From Betaproteobacteria bacterium (lineage in GTDB: Bacteria > Pseudomonadota > Gammaproteobacteria > Burkholderiales > Burkholderiaceae_C), in the NCBI GenBank assembly GCA_947453725.1, contig CANGHH010000004.1:186001-250000 (forward strand): a stretch of 64,000 bases of DNA. The letters run 5' to 3'. Position 1 is the stretch's first letter, and every line of letters begins with the position of its first letter. The translations under genes and the position numbers were made by a program. Below the pieces are notes generated by a model. That model did no database searches and was not told where the DNA came from. It saw only the letters and a program-made list of their open reading frames with translations. This document shows positions 9,874-21,053 of this stretch, one piece after another.

Positions 9874-10839
9874 ATGACCCCCGAACCCACACCGGCCACG
9901 GCCCCCGACGATCCGGGCCTCGAGCCGCCACCGCCCGCCTGCGTGATGTGCTTCAACGCCAGCGACCCCAGCGGGGCCGGCGGCATCGCGGGTGACATCG
10001 CCACCATCGCGGCGATGGGCGCGCACGCGCTGCCGGTCGTCACCAGCATCGTGATGCGCGACACCGCCGACACCTTCGACCAGCACGAGATCGACCCCGA
10101 GGTCGTCGCCGAACAGGCCCGCACGATCCTGGAAGACGTGACCATCGCCGGCTGGAAGGTCGGCTTCCTGGGCAGCGCGGACAACGTCAGCGCGGTGGCC
10201 GAGGTGCTCAGCGACTACACCGAAATCCCGCTGGTGTCCTACCTGCCGAACCTGAGTTGGATGGAGGAAGACCCGTCGCAGCTGTACCACGACGCCTTCC
10301 GCGAACTGATCCTGCCGGCCACGGAAGTGCTGGTCGGCAGCCACAAGACGCTGCAGGACTTCCTGCTGCCCGACTGGGACAGTGAGCGTCCGCCGTCGGC
10401 GCGCGAACTGGCGGTGGCGGCTGGCGAACACGGCACGCGCCACGTGCTGGTCACCGGCATCATGCTGACCGGCAAGCTGTCGGGCCAGGGGCCCGAGCAG
10501 TACATCGACAACGTGCTGGCCTCGCCGCAGGGCGCCATCACGGGCGAGAAGTTCGAACGTTTCGACACCGCCTTCATGGCTGCTGGCGACACGCTGGCGG
10601 CCTCGCTGGCGGCCTTGCTGGCCGCCGGCAGCGAACTGCAGGCCGCCGTCGGTGAGGCCTTGTCCTTCCTCGATCAAAGCCTCGATGCGGGCTTTCGACC
10701 GGGCATGGGCCAGATCGTCCCCGACCGCTTCTTCTGGGCCTTGCCGCCGCCCGATGAGGATGAGCTGGCAGACGGCGGCATGCCCGAACCCGAACCCGAA
10801 GACCCCGGCAGCAAAGGCGCGCCCAGGCGCGTTCACTGA
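9874..10839 (+). CDS. Divergent hydroxymethylpyrimidine/phosphomethylpyrimidine kinase (ThiD-like)
   Basis: Ribokinase-fold protein of 321 aa, similar to ThiD, which phosphorylates HMP and HMP-P for thiamin synthesis. The N-terminal NASDPSGAGGIAGD matches the ThiD substrate loop. The anion-hole region, usually GTGC, reads MAAGDTLAASLAALL, so the Cys is replaced by Asp. The region normally giving a DPVM-type motif is also altered (VSYLPNLSWMEE). The C-terminus has a Pro-Glu tail. Start chosen at ATG 9874; the open frame extends upstream but is only antisense to rubredoxin and pilG. hemL follows 12 bases later. It could be a true ThiD or a paralogue with another substrate. Confidence 0.75.
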   Translation: MTPEPTPATAPDDPGLEPPPPACVMCFNASDPSGAGGIAGDIATIAAMGAHALPVVTSIVMRDTADTFDQHEIDPEVVAEQARTILEDVTIAGWKVGFLGSADNVSAVAEVLSDYTEIPLVSYLPNLSWMEEDPSQLYHDAFRELILPATEVLVGSHKTLQDFLLPDWDSERPPSARELAVAAGEHGTRHVLVTGIMLTGKLSGQGPEQYIDNVLASPQGAITGEKFERFDTAFMAAGDTLAASLAALLAAGSELQAAVGEALSFLDQSLDAGFRPGMGQIVPDRFFWALPPPDEDELADGGMPEPEPEDPGSKGAPRRVH

Positions 10840-10851
10840 GAGCAGTCCACG

Positions 10852-12152
<1,301 letters not shown>

Positions 12153-12156
<4 letters not shown>

Positions 12157-12986
12157 TCAAGCCGACCACGGCGCTAGGCCAGCCGGCGATGTGGCTGCGC
12201 GCGCCCGACGGCGCGCAGGCCACGGTCCTGCTGCACGGCGCCACGCTGGTCAGCTGGTGTCCGGCCGGCGGCGTTGAGCGGCTCTACCTGTCGCCGTTGG
12301 CCGAAGCCGGCCCCGGCAAGGCCGTTCGCGGTGGCGTGCCGGTGATCTTTCCGCAGTTCGAACAGCGCGGTCCGCTGCCGCGCCACGGATTCGCGCGCCA
12401 CCGCGACTGGCAGTGGGTCGAAGGCGCCGAGCGCGGCGGCGTCGTGATCGGCGTGCTGCGCCTGCACGACGACGCGGCCACCCGCGCCATCTGGCCGCAC
12501 GCCTTCGAGGCTGAACTGAGCTTCAGCCTCAGCGGCCAGCAGTTGGACATCGAACTGGCGATCACCAACACCGGCGACGCGACTTTCGACTTCAGCGCCG
12601 CACTGCACAGCTACTTGGCGGTCGGCGACCTGCAGCGCAGCCAGCTGGGCGGCCTGCTGGGCGCGCGCTATACCGACAGCCTGAGCGGCCGCCAGCAGCA
12701 ACAGGAACTCGACCCTTTCGGCTTCGACGGCGAGATCGACCGCATCTACTGGGGAGCCGCCAGATCGCAGCAGCTGGTCAGCCCGGCCGGCCGCCTGGCG
12801 ATCAACCGCGAAGGCTTCGACGACCTGGTGGTCTGGAACCCCGGCCCGGGCAAGGCCGCCGCGCTGGCCGACCTGCCCGACGACGACTGGCTGCAGCTGC
12901 TGTGCGTGGAAGCGGCGCAGATCGGCGCCCCCGTCGTGCTGGCGCCAGGCCAGGAATGGGTCGCCCGCCAGGGCTTCGAGGCCTGA
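12153..12986 (+). CDS. D-hexose-6-phosphate mutarotase (YeaD-like)
   Basis: Aldose-1-epimerase-superfamily protein of 277 aa. It interconverts alpha and beta anomers of glucose-6-phosphate or related sugar phosphates in the family. Visible motifs: [37 protein letters not shown] (binding loop with Arg-His), and [13 protein letters not shown] near the C-terminus with the conserved Asn-Pro. Start ATG overlaps the hemL stop (ATGA-type), suggesting co-translation. Substrate is inferred from the family. Confidence 0.88.
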
Positions 12987-13010
12987 AACGAGCTTGAGAA
13001 CCATCTGACC

Positions 13011-14405
13011 ATGCACATCCACATCCTGGGCGTTGGCGGCACCTTCATGGGCGGCCTGGCCGCCCTGGCCCGCGAGGCCGGCCACCGCGTCACCGGCTGC
13101 GACAGCGGCGTCTACCCGCCGATGAGCGACCAGCTGCGCGCGCTGGGGGTCGACCTCATCGAAGGCTATGGCGCCGACCAGCTGGGGCTGCAGCCCGACG
13201 TCTTCGTCATCGGCAACGTGGTCACCCGCGGCTTCCCGTTGATGGAGGCCATCCTCGACGCCGGCCTGCCCTACACCAGCGGCCCGCAGTGGCTGGCTGA
13301 AAACGTGCTGCAGGGCCGGCATGTGCTGGCCGTGGCCGGCACCCACGGCAAGACCACGACGACGGCGATGCTGGCCTGGATCCTGGACCAGGGCGGGCCC
13401 GGGTCACCAGCTCAGCCCGGCTTCCTGGTCGGCGGTGTGCCGCTGAACTTCGGCGTCTCGGCACGTCTCGGCCGGGTGGCACCGGGTTCGCCCTTCGTCA
13501 TCGAGGCCGACGAGTACGACACGGCACTGTTCGACAAGCGCAGCAAGTTCGTCCACTACCGGCCACGCACCGCGATCCTGAACAACCTCGAACACGACCA
13601 CGCCGACATCTTCCCCGACCTGGCCAGCATCGAAACGCAGTTCCACCACCTGGTGCGCACGGTGCCGTCGACCGGCCGGCTGGTCGTCAATGCGCGCGAC
13701 GCGGCGCTGGCCCGCGTGCTGGCGCGCGGCTGCTGGAGCGAGGTACTGCGTTTCGGCACCAAGCGCGAGGAACCCGGCGGCCTGTGCGCGCGCGGCGAGC
13801 CGGGCTCTTTCGATGTGCTGCGCGGCAGCCTGAAGCTGGGCCGCGTCGAATGGTCGCTGCTTGGCGAGCACAACCAGATGAACGCGCTGGCCGCCATCGG
13901 CGCGGCCGAACATGTCGGCGTGGCAGCCGACGCGGCCTGCGCCGCGCTGGCCACCTTCGAGAACGTGCGCCGCCGGCTGGAACTGCGCGGCCGCGTCGCG
14001 ATGGGGGCCGGCGAGGTGAAGGTCTACGACGACTTCGCCCACCACCCCACGGCCATGCGCACCACGGTCGACGGCCTGCGCCGCAAGGTCGGCGTCGGCG
14101 CGCGCATCCTGGCCGTCTTCGAGCCGCGCTCCAACACCATGAAGCTGGGCACGATGAAGGCCCTGCTGCCGTGGGCGCTGGAAGAAGCCGACCTGAGCTT
14201 CTGCCTGCAGGGCAACTACGGCTGGAGCACCGCGCAGGCGCTGGCGCCGTTGGGACCCAAGGCCACAGTGCGCGACAGCGTGGAGGCGCTGGTGGCCGAG
14301 ATCGCCAAAGTCGCCCAGCCCGGCGACCACCTGCTGTGCATGAGCAACGGCGGCTTTGGCGGTATCCACGACAAGCTGCTGGCAGCCCTGGCCGCGCACC
14401 GCTGA
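13011..14405 (+). CDS. mpl: UDP-N-acetylmuramate:L-alanyl-gamma-D-glutamyl-meso-diaminopimelate ligase
   Basis: Murein tripeptide recycling ligase of 464 aa. The N-terminal Rossmann segment HIHILGVGGTFMGGLAALA, the ATP loop GTHGKTTTTAML, the EADEYDTALFDKRSKF motif and the DDFAHHPTAM motif are those of Mpl and separate it from MurC. Acts in the cytoplasm on recovered murein tripeptide. Complete; 24 bases after the mutarotase gene. Confidence 0.96.
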   Translation: MHIHILGVGGTFMGGLAALAREAGHRVTGCDSGVYPPMSDQLRALGVDLIEGYGADQLGLQPDVFVIGNVVTRGFPLMEAILDAGLPYTSGPQWLAENVLQGRHVLAVAGTHGKTTTTAMLAWILDQGGPGSPAQPGFLVGGVPLNFGVSARLGRVAPGSPFVIEADEYDTALFDKRSKFVHYRPRTAILNNLEHDHADIFPDLASIETQFHHLVRTVPSTGRLVVNARDAALARVLARGCWSEVLRFGTKREEPGGLCARGEPGSFDVLRGSLKLGRVEWSLLGEHNQMNALAAIGAAEHVGVAADAACAALATFENVRRRLELRGRVAMGAGEVKVYDDFAHHPTAMRTTVDGLRRKVGVGARILAVFEPRSNTMKLGTMKALLPWALEEADLSFCLQGNYGWSTAQALAPLGPKATVRDSVEALVAEIAKVAQPGDHLLCMSNGGFGGIHDKLLAALAAHR

Positions 14406-14471
14406 AGCGCGCAGCCGCAGCGGATGGCCGGATGCGATATGGTCCTGCGCTTCGAATTCGCAGGAACGTCC

Positions 14472-17234
14472 ATGTCGCCTTTGCCCCGGTCCCGTCTTGC
14501 CGTCGCCGCCCCCGCGCTGCTGAGCGCCATCGCTGCCGGGCTCGCCGGCTGCGCCAGCGTCGGTTCGCCGTCCGGTTGGACTGCGGCGGCGGCCAGCGCG
14601 CCGGCTTCAGCCGCGGCCGCCAGCCCGGCCGCTGTGGCCTCGGCACCGCTGGTCCGCACCACGCCAGCGGTGCCGCCCGGCACACCGGCGCCTTTCGCCG
14701 ACGTCACGCTCGACGCGACCAGCAAGACCGGCTACCTGACGGTCTGGACCAAGGACGACAAGACCTGGCTGGAGATTCCGGCCGAGCGCCTGAACCAGTC
14801 CTTCTTCCTCAGCGCTTCGCTGGCCAGCGGCCTGGGTGAACGCGGTTTCTGGCCCGGCCTGATGGGCGGGCGGCAGCAGGTCGTCGAACTGCGCCGCGTC
14901 GGCAACACGGTGCAGATGGTGGCGCGCAACCTGCAGGTGCGCGCGCCCGACGGCACGCCGCTGGCGCGCGCCCTCGGCGAAAGCTATTCGGAAAGCCTGA
15001 TCGGCGTGGCGCCGCTGGCCGCCGCCGCCCACCCCGTTCGCAAGTCGCTGCTGGTCGACGTGCAGGCCCTGCTGGGCGGCGACATCCCCGGCACGCAAAC
15101 CCAGCTCGAAGCCAACTACCGCCTGCCCTACGCCCACGACCGCAGCAATTCGTCGGTCGAGCGCACGCGCACCTCAGGCGACGGCACGGCCATCACGGTG
15201 CGTTCGCACTTCACCGTGCCCAAGCTGCCGGCGCCGCCGGTGTTCGCACCCGGCGCGCCGCCGCCCAACCCGGCGGCGCTGCCCAACCCGCCGAGCGTCG
15301 TGCCCGACGCGCGCAGCCTGTTCATCAGCTACACCTACACGCTGGCGCCGCTGCCGCTGGAGCCGATGAAGGCACGCCGCGCCGACCAGCGGGTCGGTTT
15401 TTTCACCGAAGACTATTTCGACCTGGCCAACGACAACGGCGGCGACGGCCGCACCCACCTGGTTCGCCGCTGGCGCCTGGAGAAGCAGGACCCGGCCGCC
15501 GCCGTGTCGGCGCCCAAGCAGCCGATCCGCGTGGTGATGGACCGCAACATCCCCGAGAAGTGGCGTCCCGCGCTGCGCGAGGCGATCCTGGAATGGAACA
15601 AGGCCTTCGAGCGCGCCGGCTTCAAGAACGCCATCGCGGTGGAACAGCAGGCGGCTGACGCCGACTGGTCGTCGCTGGAAGGCACCCACATCCTGGCCGT
15701 GCGCTGGTTCGCACTGGAAGGTCCGGGTGCCACCGCCGTCGGCCCGAGCCAGAGCGACCCGCGCAGCGGCGAAATCCTGCGCGGCGCGGCCATCATCCCC
15801 GAGAACTGGGCTCGGATGGAGCGCACCCGGGTACGCGAAACGCTGCCGGCGGTCTCGATGAACGGGGCCGTGAACGGGACGATGGGCACGCTGGGCGACG
15901 AACTGTGCAGCTACGGCAACGACGCGCTGGAGGAAGCCAGCACGGGACTGGAACTGCTGCAGTTGCGCGGCGAGATCGACCCCAGCAGCCCGCAGGCCGA
16001 GCGCTACATCGCCGCGGCGCTGAAGGACGTGACGATGCACGAGGTCGGCCACGCGCTGGGCCTGCGCCACAACTTCCGCGCCTCGGCCAGCATCACCGCC
16101 GCACAGTTGCGCGACCCGGCCTTCACCGCCGCCAACGGCGTGTCGAACTCGGTGATGGACTACAACGGCCTGAACATCTCGCTGGACGGCGAAGCCACCG
16201 CCGACTACGTGATGCCCGGCCTCGGCGCCTACGACTACTGGGCCATCGAGTACGGCTACCGCGAGTTCCCGGCCGCCTCCGAGCAGACCGAGCTGGCCCG
16301 GCTGGCCGACCAGAGCAGCAGCAACCCGGCGCTGGCCTACTCGACCGACGAGGACATCTTCGGCATCGACCCACTGGTCAACCAGCGCGACCTGAGCGAC
16401 GACCCGCTGGCCCACGCGCAGCGCCAGTTGCAGATCGCCCGCGAACTGTGGACGCGCACCCAGGCGCGCACGCTGCCGGCGGGTGACGACCTCAGCCTCT
16501 ACCGCCGCAACCTGCAGCGCGGCCTGAGCTACTACGCCGCCACCGTGCCGGTGGTGGCCAAGTACGTTGGCGGCACCTACACCTCGCGCGCGCTGGCCGG
16601 TGCGCAACAGGCGCTGCTGGTGCCGGTGCCGGCGGCCAAGCAAAGGGCCGCGCTGGACCTGCTGGTGAAGGAAATCTTCACCACCAGCAGCCTGCGCTTC
16701 GACCCGAAGTTCATGAGCCGCCTGGGCCTGGACCAGTTCGAGCGCTTCGGCCCGAATCGCGCCATCGCCAACGTCGATTTCAGCCTGTCCGACGCGGTGC
16801 TGACCATCCAGCGCGCCGCGCTGGATGCGCTGATGTCCGACAACCTGGCCAGCCGGCTGGCCGATTCGGAGTCCAAGGTCGCCGACGCCCGGACGCTGCT
16901 CAGCTACGCCGATGTGCAGGCGCAGATCAGCGGCGCGGCCTGGTCGGAACTCCAGCGCGGCAAGGGCGCGAAGAAGGGCGAGATCGACAGCCTGCGCCGC
17001 AACCTGCAGCGCGAGCACCTGCGCCGCCTGGCCGGCAGCCTGCTGCGACCCTCGTCGAACGCCGCCACCGACGTGCGCGCCGTCCACCGCCAGGTGGCGC
17101 TGCGCCTGGAAGCCGAGCTGAAAACTGCGCTGACCGGCGGCGGCTGGACGGCCATCGCCCAGGCCCATCTGGCCGACAGTCTGGCCACGCTGAGCGAGGC
17201 GCTGCGCGCGCCGCTCAGCAAGCAGGGCGCCTGA
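14472..17234 (+). CDS. Zinc metalloprotease lipoprotein (DUF5117/DUF4953 type)
   Basis: Large exported protein of 920 aa. ATG 14472 gives a basic N-terminus, a hydrophobic stretch and the lipobox LAGC near residue 27, so it is probably a lipoprotein. An Ala-rich linker follows. A zinc-binding motif HEVGHALGLRHNFR begins near residue 523 and is followed by SVMDYN, which resembles the Met-turn of metzincins. The domain order (DUF5117 then DUF4953) matches large uncharacterised bacterial proteases. Substrate unknown. An in-frame start 16 codons upstream would spoil the signal peptide. Confidence 0.85.
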   Translation: MSPLPRSRLAVAAPALLSAIAAGLAGCASVGSPSGWTAAAASAPASAAAASPAAVASAPLVRTTPAVPPGTPAPFADVTLDATSKTGYLTVWTKDDKTWLEIPAERLNQSFFLSASLASGLGERGFWPGLMGGRQQVVELRRVGNTVQMVARNLQVRAPDGTPLARALGESYSESLIGVAPLAAAAHPVRKSLLVDVQALLGGDIPGTQTQLEANYRLPYAHDRSNSSVERTRTSGDGTAITVRSHFTVPKLPAPPVFAPGAPPPNPAALPNPPSVVPDARSLFISYTYTLAPLPLEPMKARRADQRVGFFTEDYFDLANDNGGDGRTHLVRRWRLEKQDPAAAVSAPKQPIRVVMDRNIPEKWRPALREAILEWNKAFERAGFKNAIAVEQQAADADWSSLEGTHILAVRWFALEGPGATAVGPSQSDPRSGEILRGAAIIPENWARMERTRVRETLPAVSMNGAVNGTMGTLGDELCSYGNDALEEASTGLELLQLRGEIDPSSPQAERYIAAALKDVTMHEVGHALGLRHNFRASASITAAQLRDPAFTAANGVSNSVMDYNGLNISLDGEATADYVMPGLGAYDYWAIEYGYREFPAASEQTELARLADQSSSNPALAYSTDEDIFGIDPLVNQRDLSDDPLAHAQRQLQIARELWTRTQARTLPAGDDLSLYRRNLQRGLSYYAATVPVVAKYVGGTYTSRALAGAQQALLVPVPAAKQRAALDLLVKEIFTTSSLRFDPKFMSRLGLDQFERFGPNRAIANVDFSLSDAVLTIQRAALDALMSDNLASRLADSESKVADARTLLSYADVQAQISGAAWSELQRGKGAKKGEIDSLRRNLQREHLRRLAGSLLRPSSNAATDVRAVHRQVALRLEAELKTALTGGGWTAIAQAHLADSLATLSEALRAPLSKQGA

Positions 17235-17282
17235 GACCGCGGCGCCGGGGACCCCGTCGCCGACCGGGCGACAATCCAGCCC

Positions 17283-19340
17283 ATGTATGCACTGTTCGAT
17301 GACGCCGGCAAATTCCACGCCGGCCGCGTGATGTCCGAAGCCGAGAGCTCCGTACAGGTGGAGCTCGACTCGGGCAAGCGGGTCAAGGTCAAGTCGGCCA
17401 ACGTGATGCTGCGCTTCGAGAAACCGGCGCCAGCCGAGTTCATGGCCCAGGCGCAGGCCCTGGCCGCCGAGATCGACCTGGACCTGGCCTGGGAATTCGC
17501 TTCCGACGACGAATTCAGTTTCGGCGATCTGGCGCGTGACTATTTCGACGCCAAGGCCGGCCCGGACAAGCAGGCGGCGGCGCTGCTGCGCCTGTTCGAT
17601 GCGCCGCACTACTTCCGCCGCCTCGGCAAGGGCCTGTTCAGGAAGGCGCCGGAAGAGACGGTCAAGGCGGCGCTGCTGGGCATCGAACGCAAGAAACAGC
17701 TGGCCTTGCAGATCGAAGCCTGGGCCGCCGAGCTGGTGCAGGGCCTGTGCCCGGCGCCGGTGCGCGAGCAGCTCTACCGCATCCTCTTCAGGCCCGACAA
17801 GAACGGCCCGGAGTACAAGGCCGTGGTCGAGGCCGCGAAACGGGCACAACGCGCGCCACTGGACCTGCTGACCGCCGCCGGCGCCATCGAAAGCCCCTAC
17901 CAGTTCCACTGGCAGCGCTTCCTCTTCGAGCAGTTCCCGAAAGGCCACGCTTTCGCGCCCGGGCTGGCCGCGCCGGCCATCAAGGACGAGCTGCCGCTGG
18001 CTGCCGTGCAGGCCTTCTCGATCGACGACAGCGCCACCACGGAGATCGACGACGCGCTGTCGGTGCAGGGCCTGGGCACCGGCACGGTGGTCTTCGGCGT
18101 GCACATTGCGGCGCCGGGGCTGGCCATCACGCCCGACACGGCGATCGACAAGGTCGCCCGCGAGCGCCTGTCGACCGTCTACATGCCGGGCTGGAAGATC
18201 ACCATGCTGCCGGACGACGTGGTCCAGGCCTACACGCTGGCCGAAGGGCGCAACTGCCCGGCCGTCAGCCTGTACGTGACGCTGGACGAGGCCACGCTGG
18301 AGGTGCGCAGCAGCGAGACCCGGCTGGAACTGGTGCCGATCGCCGCCAACCTGCGCCACGACCAGCTCGACACCGTCGTCACCGAAGCCACCCTGACCAG
18401 CGAGGTGGCGGCCGACTACGCCTTCGCACCCGAACTGGCCTTCGCCTTCCGCCTGGCCAAGGCGCTGAAGGGCCGCCGCGAGGTGGTGCGCGGCAAACCC
18501 GAGACCTTCAACCGGCCCGACTACAACTTCAGGCTGGCGGGCACCGACGGAGAGCCGCAGGGCCATGAGGCGGTGACCATCAGCACCCGCCAGCGCGGTG
18601 CGCCGCTGGACCTGATCGTGGCCGAGGCCATGATCCTGGCCAACAGCACCTGGGGCGGCTGGCTGGCCGAACACGGCGTGCCCGGCATCTACCGCAGCCA
18701 GGCCAGCCTGCTGCCGGGCAACAAGGTGCGCATGGGCACCAAGCCGGCGCCGCACGCCGGCATGGGCGTGGCCCAGTACGCCTGGTCGACCAGCCCGCTG
18801 CGGCGCTATGTCGACCTGGCCAACCAGTGGCAGATCATCGCCTGCGCCCGCCACGGCCGCAGCGCCGCGCTGGTGGCGCCGTTCAAGCCGAAGGACGCCG
18901 CGCTGTTCAGCGTGATCTCGGCCTTCGACGCCGCCTACACCGCCTACAACGGCTACCAGCAGGGCATCGAGCGTTTCTGGACGCTGCAGTGGGTCGCGCA
19001 GCAGGGGTTGGCGGAAATCGACGCCAGCGTGATGAAGGACGGCCTGGTGCGCGCCGACACCGTGCCGCTGGTCTTCCGCCTGCCCGGCACCGAAAGCCTG
19101 CCGCGCGGCAGCCGCGTGCGCGCCCGCGTCAACGGCATGGACCTGCTGACGCTGGAACTGCACGCCACGCTGGCGGCCCGGCTGGATGAAGCGGCGCCAG
19201 CGGCGGCTGACGGATCGACCGCGGACGAATCTGCCGCAGAAGACGACGACAGCGAACCGACCGGTGCGCTGCAACTGGCGATCGACCTGGACGACGGCGG
19301 CAGCGCGGCGCCGGCTGCCGTGGCCGTCGACCCGGCTTGA
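17283..19340 (+). CDS. RNB-domain exoribonuclease (RNase II/R family)
   Basis: Ribonuclease of 685 aa. A short N-terminal beta-rich domain (from MYALFDDAGKFHAGRV) replaces classical cold-shock domains. The catalytic core begins near residue 250 with the metal-binding stretch IDDSATTEIDDALSV; one of the usual Asp positions is Glu. Downstream RNB motifs include NCPAVSLYVTL, EAMILANSTWGGWLAEHGVPG and the conserved YAWSTSPLRRYVDLANQWQ. It would degrade RNA 3' to 5'. The C-terminal tail is acidic and low in complexity. It belongs to the Burkholderiales RNB group; whether it replaces RNase II is inferred. Confidence 0.9.
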   Translation: MYALFDDAGKFHAGRVMSEAESSVQVELDSGKRVKVKSANVMLRFEKPAPAEFMAQAQALAAEIDLDLAWEFASDDEFSFGDLARDYFDAKAGPDKQAAALLRLFDAPHYFRRLGKGLFRKAPEETVKAALLGIERKKQLALQIEAWAAELVQGLCPAPVREQLYRILFRPDKNGPEYKAVVEAAKRAQRAPLDLLTAAGAIESPYQFHWQRFLFEQFPKGHAFAPGLAAPAIKDELPLAAVQAFSIDDSATTEIDDALSVQGLGTGTVVFGVHIAAPGLAITPDTAIDKVARERLSTVYMPGWKITMLPDDVVQAYTLAEGRNCPAVSLYVTLDEATLEVRSSETRLELVPIAANLRHDQLDTVVTEATLTSEVAADYAFAPELAFAFRLAKALKGRREVVRGKPETFNRPDYNFRLAGTDGEPQGHEAVTISTRQRGAPLDLIVAEAMILANSTWGGWLAEHGVPGIYRSQASLLPGNKVRMGTKPAPHAGMGVAQYAWSTSPLRRYVDLANQWQIIACARHGRSAALVAPFKPKDAALFSVISAFDAAYTAYNGYQQGIERFWTLQWVAQQGLAEIDASVMKDGLVRADTVPLVFRLPGTESLPRGSRVRARVNGMDLLTLELHATLAARLDEAAPAAADGSTADESAAEDDDSEPTGALQLAIDLDDGGSAAPAAVAVDPA

Positions 19341-19350
19341 GCTTGCGGCG

Positions 19351-20208
19351 ATGCGCTGGCCGGCCCTGTCGCCGCTGCATTGGGCCTTGCTGGCCTCGGG
19401 CGCTGCGCATGGCGCGCTGCTGATCGTGCACCTGGTGGGCCCGCTGCGCGTCGATCGAGCCTTCCGCGACGCGCCGCTGGACGTGGTGCTGGTCAACGCC
19501 CGTTCGACCGAAGCGCCGTTGCAGGCGCAAGCCATCGCTCAGGCCCATCTGGCCGGCGGCGGCGAGGCCGAAAAACGCCGTTCGACGTCGCCGCTGCCGA
19601 TGGCACCGGCGGTGCAGCTGGGTGACGCCGCCGAGGACGCCCGGCGCCGCATCGACAGCCTGCAGGACGAGCAGCAGCAATGGCTGTCGCAGATCCGCCA
19701 TGAGATCGCCACGCTGCCGCCGCCCGACCCCCGGCGCGAGAACGGCACGCCGCAGGAACGCGAGCAGGAAGACCACCGCAAGCAGCTGCTGCGCCTGCTG
19801 GCCGAGATCGAGAAGCGCATCAACGAAGACAGCGCGCGGCCGAAGAGGCGCTACATCAGCCCGGCCACGCGCGAAGAGGTCTACGCCCTCTACTACGACA
19901 CGCTGCGCCGGCGGATCGAAGACCGCGGCACGCGCGACTTCCCCGAGCAGAACGGCAGGAAGCTGTACGGCGAACTGACCTTGACCGTGACCGTCGACGC
20001 AGCCGGCCGCGTGGTCGAGTCCGAGATCGTGCGGCCGTCGGCCTCGCGCGTGCTGGACCAGCGCGCCATGGCCATCGTGAAGGCGGCCGGGCCTTTCGGC
20101 CCGTTCACGCCGGCGATGCAGTCGCGGGCCGACCAGATCGTCGTCACCTCGCGCTTTCGCTTCACGCGCGAAGACGGGCTGGAAGCCACCGTGGGGCCCG
20201 CCCGATGA
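19351..20208 (+). CDS. TonB-like energy transducer protein
   Basis: Protein of 285 aa. ATG 19351 gives a short N-terminal membrane anchor (about residues 8-30), a charged Gln/Glu/Arg-rich middle that probably forms a coiled coil, and a C-terminal TonB-type domain ([26 protein letters not shown], split here by normal variation, then FGPFTPAM). It may couple the proton-motive force to an outer-membrane receptor, but no receptor or exbB/exbD is nearby. It sits 10 bases after the ribonuclease gene and overlaps aroE by 4 bases. Confidence 0.75.
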   Translation: MRWPALSPLHWALLASGAAHGALLIVHLVGPLRVDRAFRDAPLDVVLVNARSTEAPLQAQAIAQAHLAGGGEAEKRRSTSPLPMAPAVQLGDAAEDARRRIDSLQDEQQQWLSQIRHEIATLPPPDPRRENGTPQEREQEDHRKQLLRLLAEIEKRINEDSARPKRRYISPATREEVYALYYDTLRRRIEDRGTRDFPEQNGRKLYGELTLTVTVDAAGRVVESEIVRPSASRVLDQRAMAIVKAAGPFGPFTPAMQSRADQIVVTSRFRFTREDGLEATVGPAR

Positions 20209-21053
20209 CAACGAAGCCCGAGCGCTACGCCGTCGTCGGCAACCCGGTGGCGCACAGCCGCAGCCCGGCCATCCACGCGGCCTTCGCCGCGCAGACCGGG
20301 CAGGCCCTGGTCTATGAACGACTGCTGTGCCCGATGGACGGCTTCGCGGCCGCGCTGCGCGCCTTCGAGGCCGCCGGCGGGCGCGGCTGCAACGTGACCG
20401 TGCCTTTCAAGCTGCAGGCGCCGGCACTGGCCGCGCGGGTCAGCCCACGCGCGGCGCTGGCCGGTGCCGCCAATGTGCTGCGCTTCGACGCCGACGGCTG
20501 GTTCGCCGACAACACCGACGGCATCGGCCTGGTGCGCGACATCGAAGGCGGTGCCGGCCGCGCGCTGGCCGGCTGCCGCGTGCTGCTGGTCGGCGCCGGC
20601 GGCGCGGCCGCCGGTGTGCTGGGGCCCTTGCTGGCGGCGCGGCCGGCCGAAGTCGTGGTGACCAACCGCACGGCCGACAAGGCGCAGACGCTGGCCGCCC
20701 GCCACGCGCCCGTCGCGCAGGCCCACGGCGTCACGCTGCGCGGCGGCGGGCTGGACGCACCGGGCAGCGCTTTCGACGTGGTGCTGAACGCCAGCGCCAG
20801 CAGCCTGCAGGGTGCGGCTTCGCCGGTCGGCGCCGCGGTCTTCGCGCCCGGCGCGCTGGCCGTCGACCTGATGTACGGCGCCGCCGCCCGGCCCTGGCTG
20901 GCCTGGGCCCGGGCGGCCGGCGCCACGCCCCGCGACGGCCTGGGCATGCTGGTGGAACAGGCGGCCGAGGCCTTCTTCATCTGGCGCGGCGTGATGCCGG
21001 CCAGCGCCCCGGTGCTGCGCAGGCTGCGGGCCGAAGTCGACGCGGCGACATGA
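20205..21053 (+). CDS. aroE: Shikimate dehydrogenase
   Basis: NADPH-dependent enzyme of 282 aa that reduces 3-dehydroshikimate to shikimate. Visible: [16 protein letters not shown] (substrate loop), NVTVPFK with catalytic Lys, [10 protein letters not shown], the nucleotide loop GAGGAAAGV and NRT after the second strand. ATG overlaps the previous stop (ATGA) and the stop overlaps the mtgA start in the same way, so this is one tightly coupled run. Confidence 0.97.
   Translation: MTTKPERYAVVGNPVAHSRSPAIHAAFAAQTGQALVYERLLCPMDGFAAALRAFEAAGGRGCNVTVPFKLQAPALAARVSPRAALAGAANVLRFDADGWFADNTDGIGLVRDIEGGAGRALAGCRVLLVGAGGAAAGVLGPLLAARPAEVVVTNRTADKAQTLAARHAPVAQAHGVTLRGGGLDAPGSAFDVVLNASASSLQGAASPVGAAVFAPGALAVDLMYGAAARPWLAWARAAGATPRDGLGMLVEQAAEAFFIWRGVMPASAPVLRRLRAEVDAAT

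Noticed and set aside
15174..19535. Open frame of more than 1,400 residues on minus across the metalloprotease and ribonuclease genes
   Set aside because: Antisense to two well-supported genes with catalytic motifs; no protein features.
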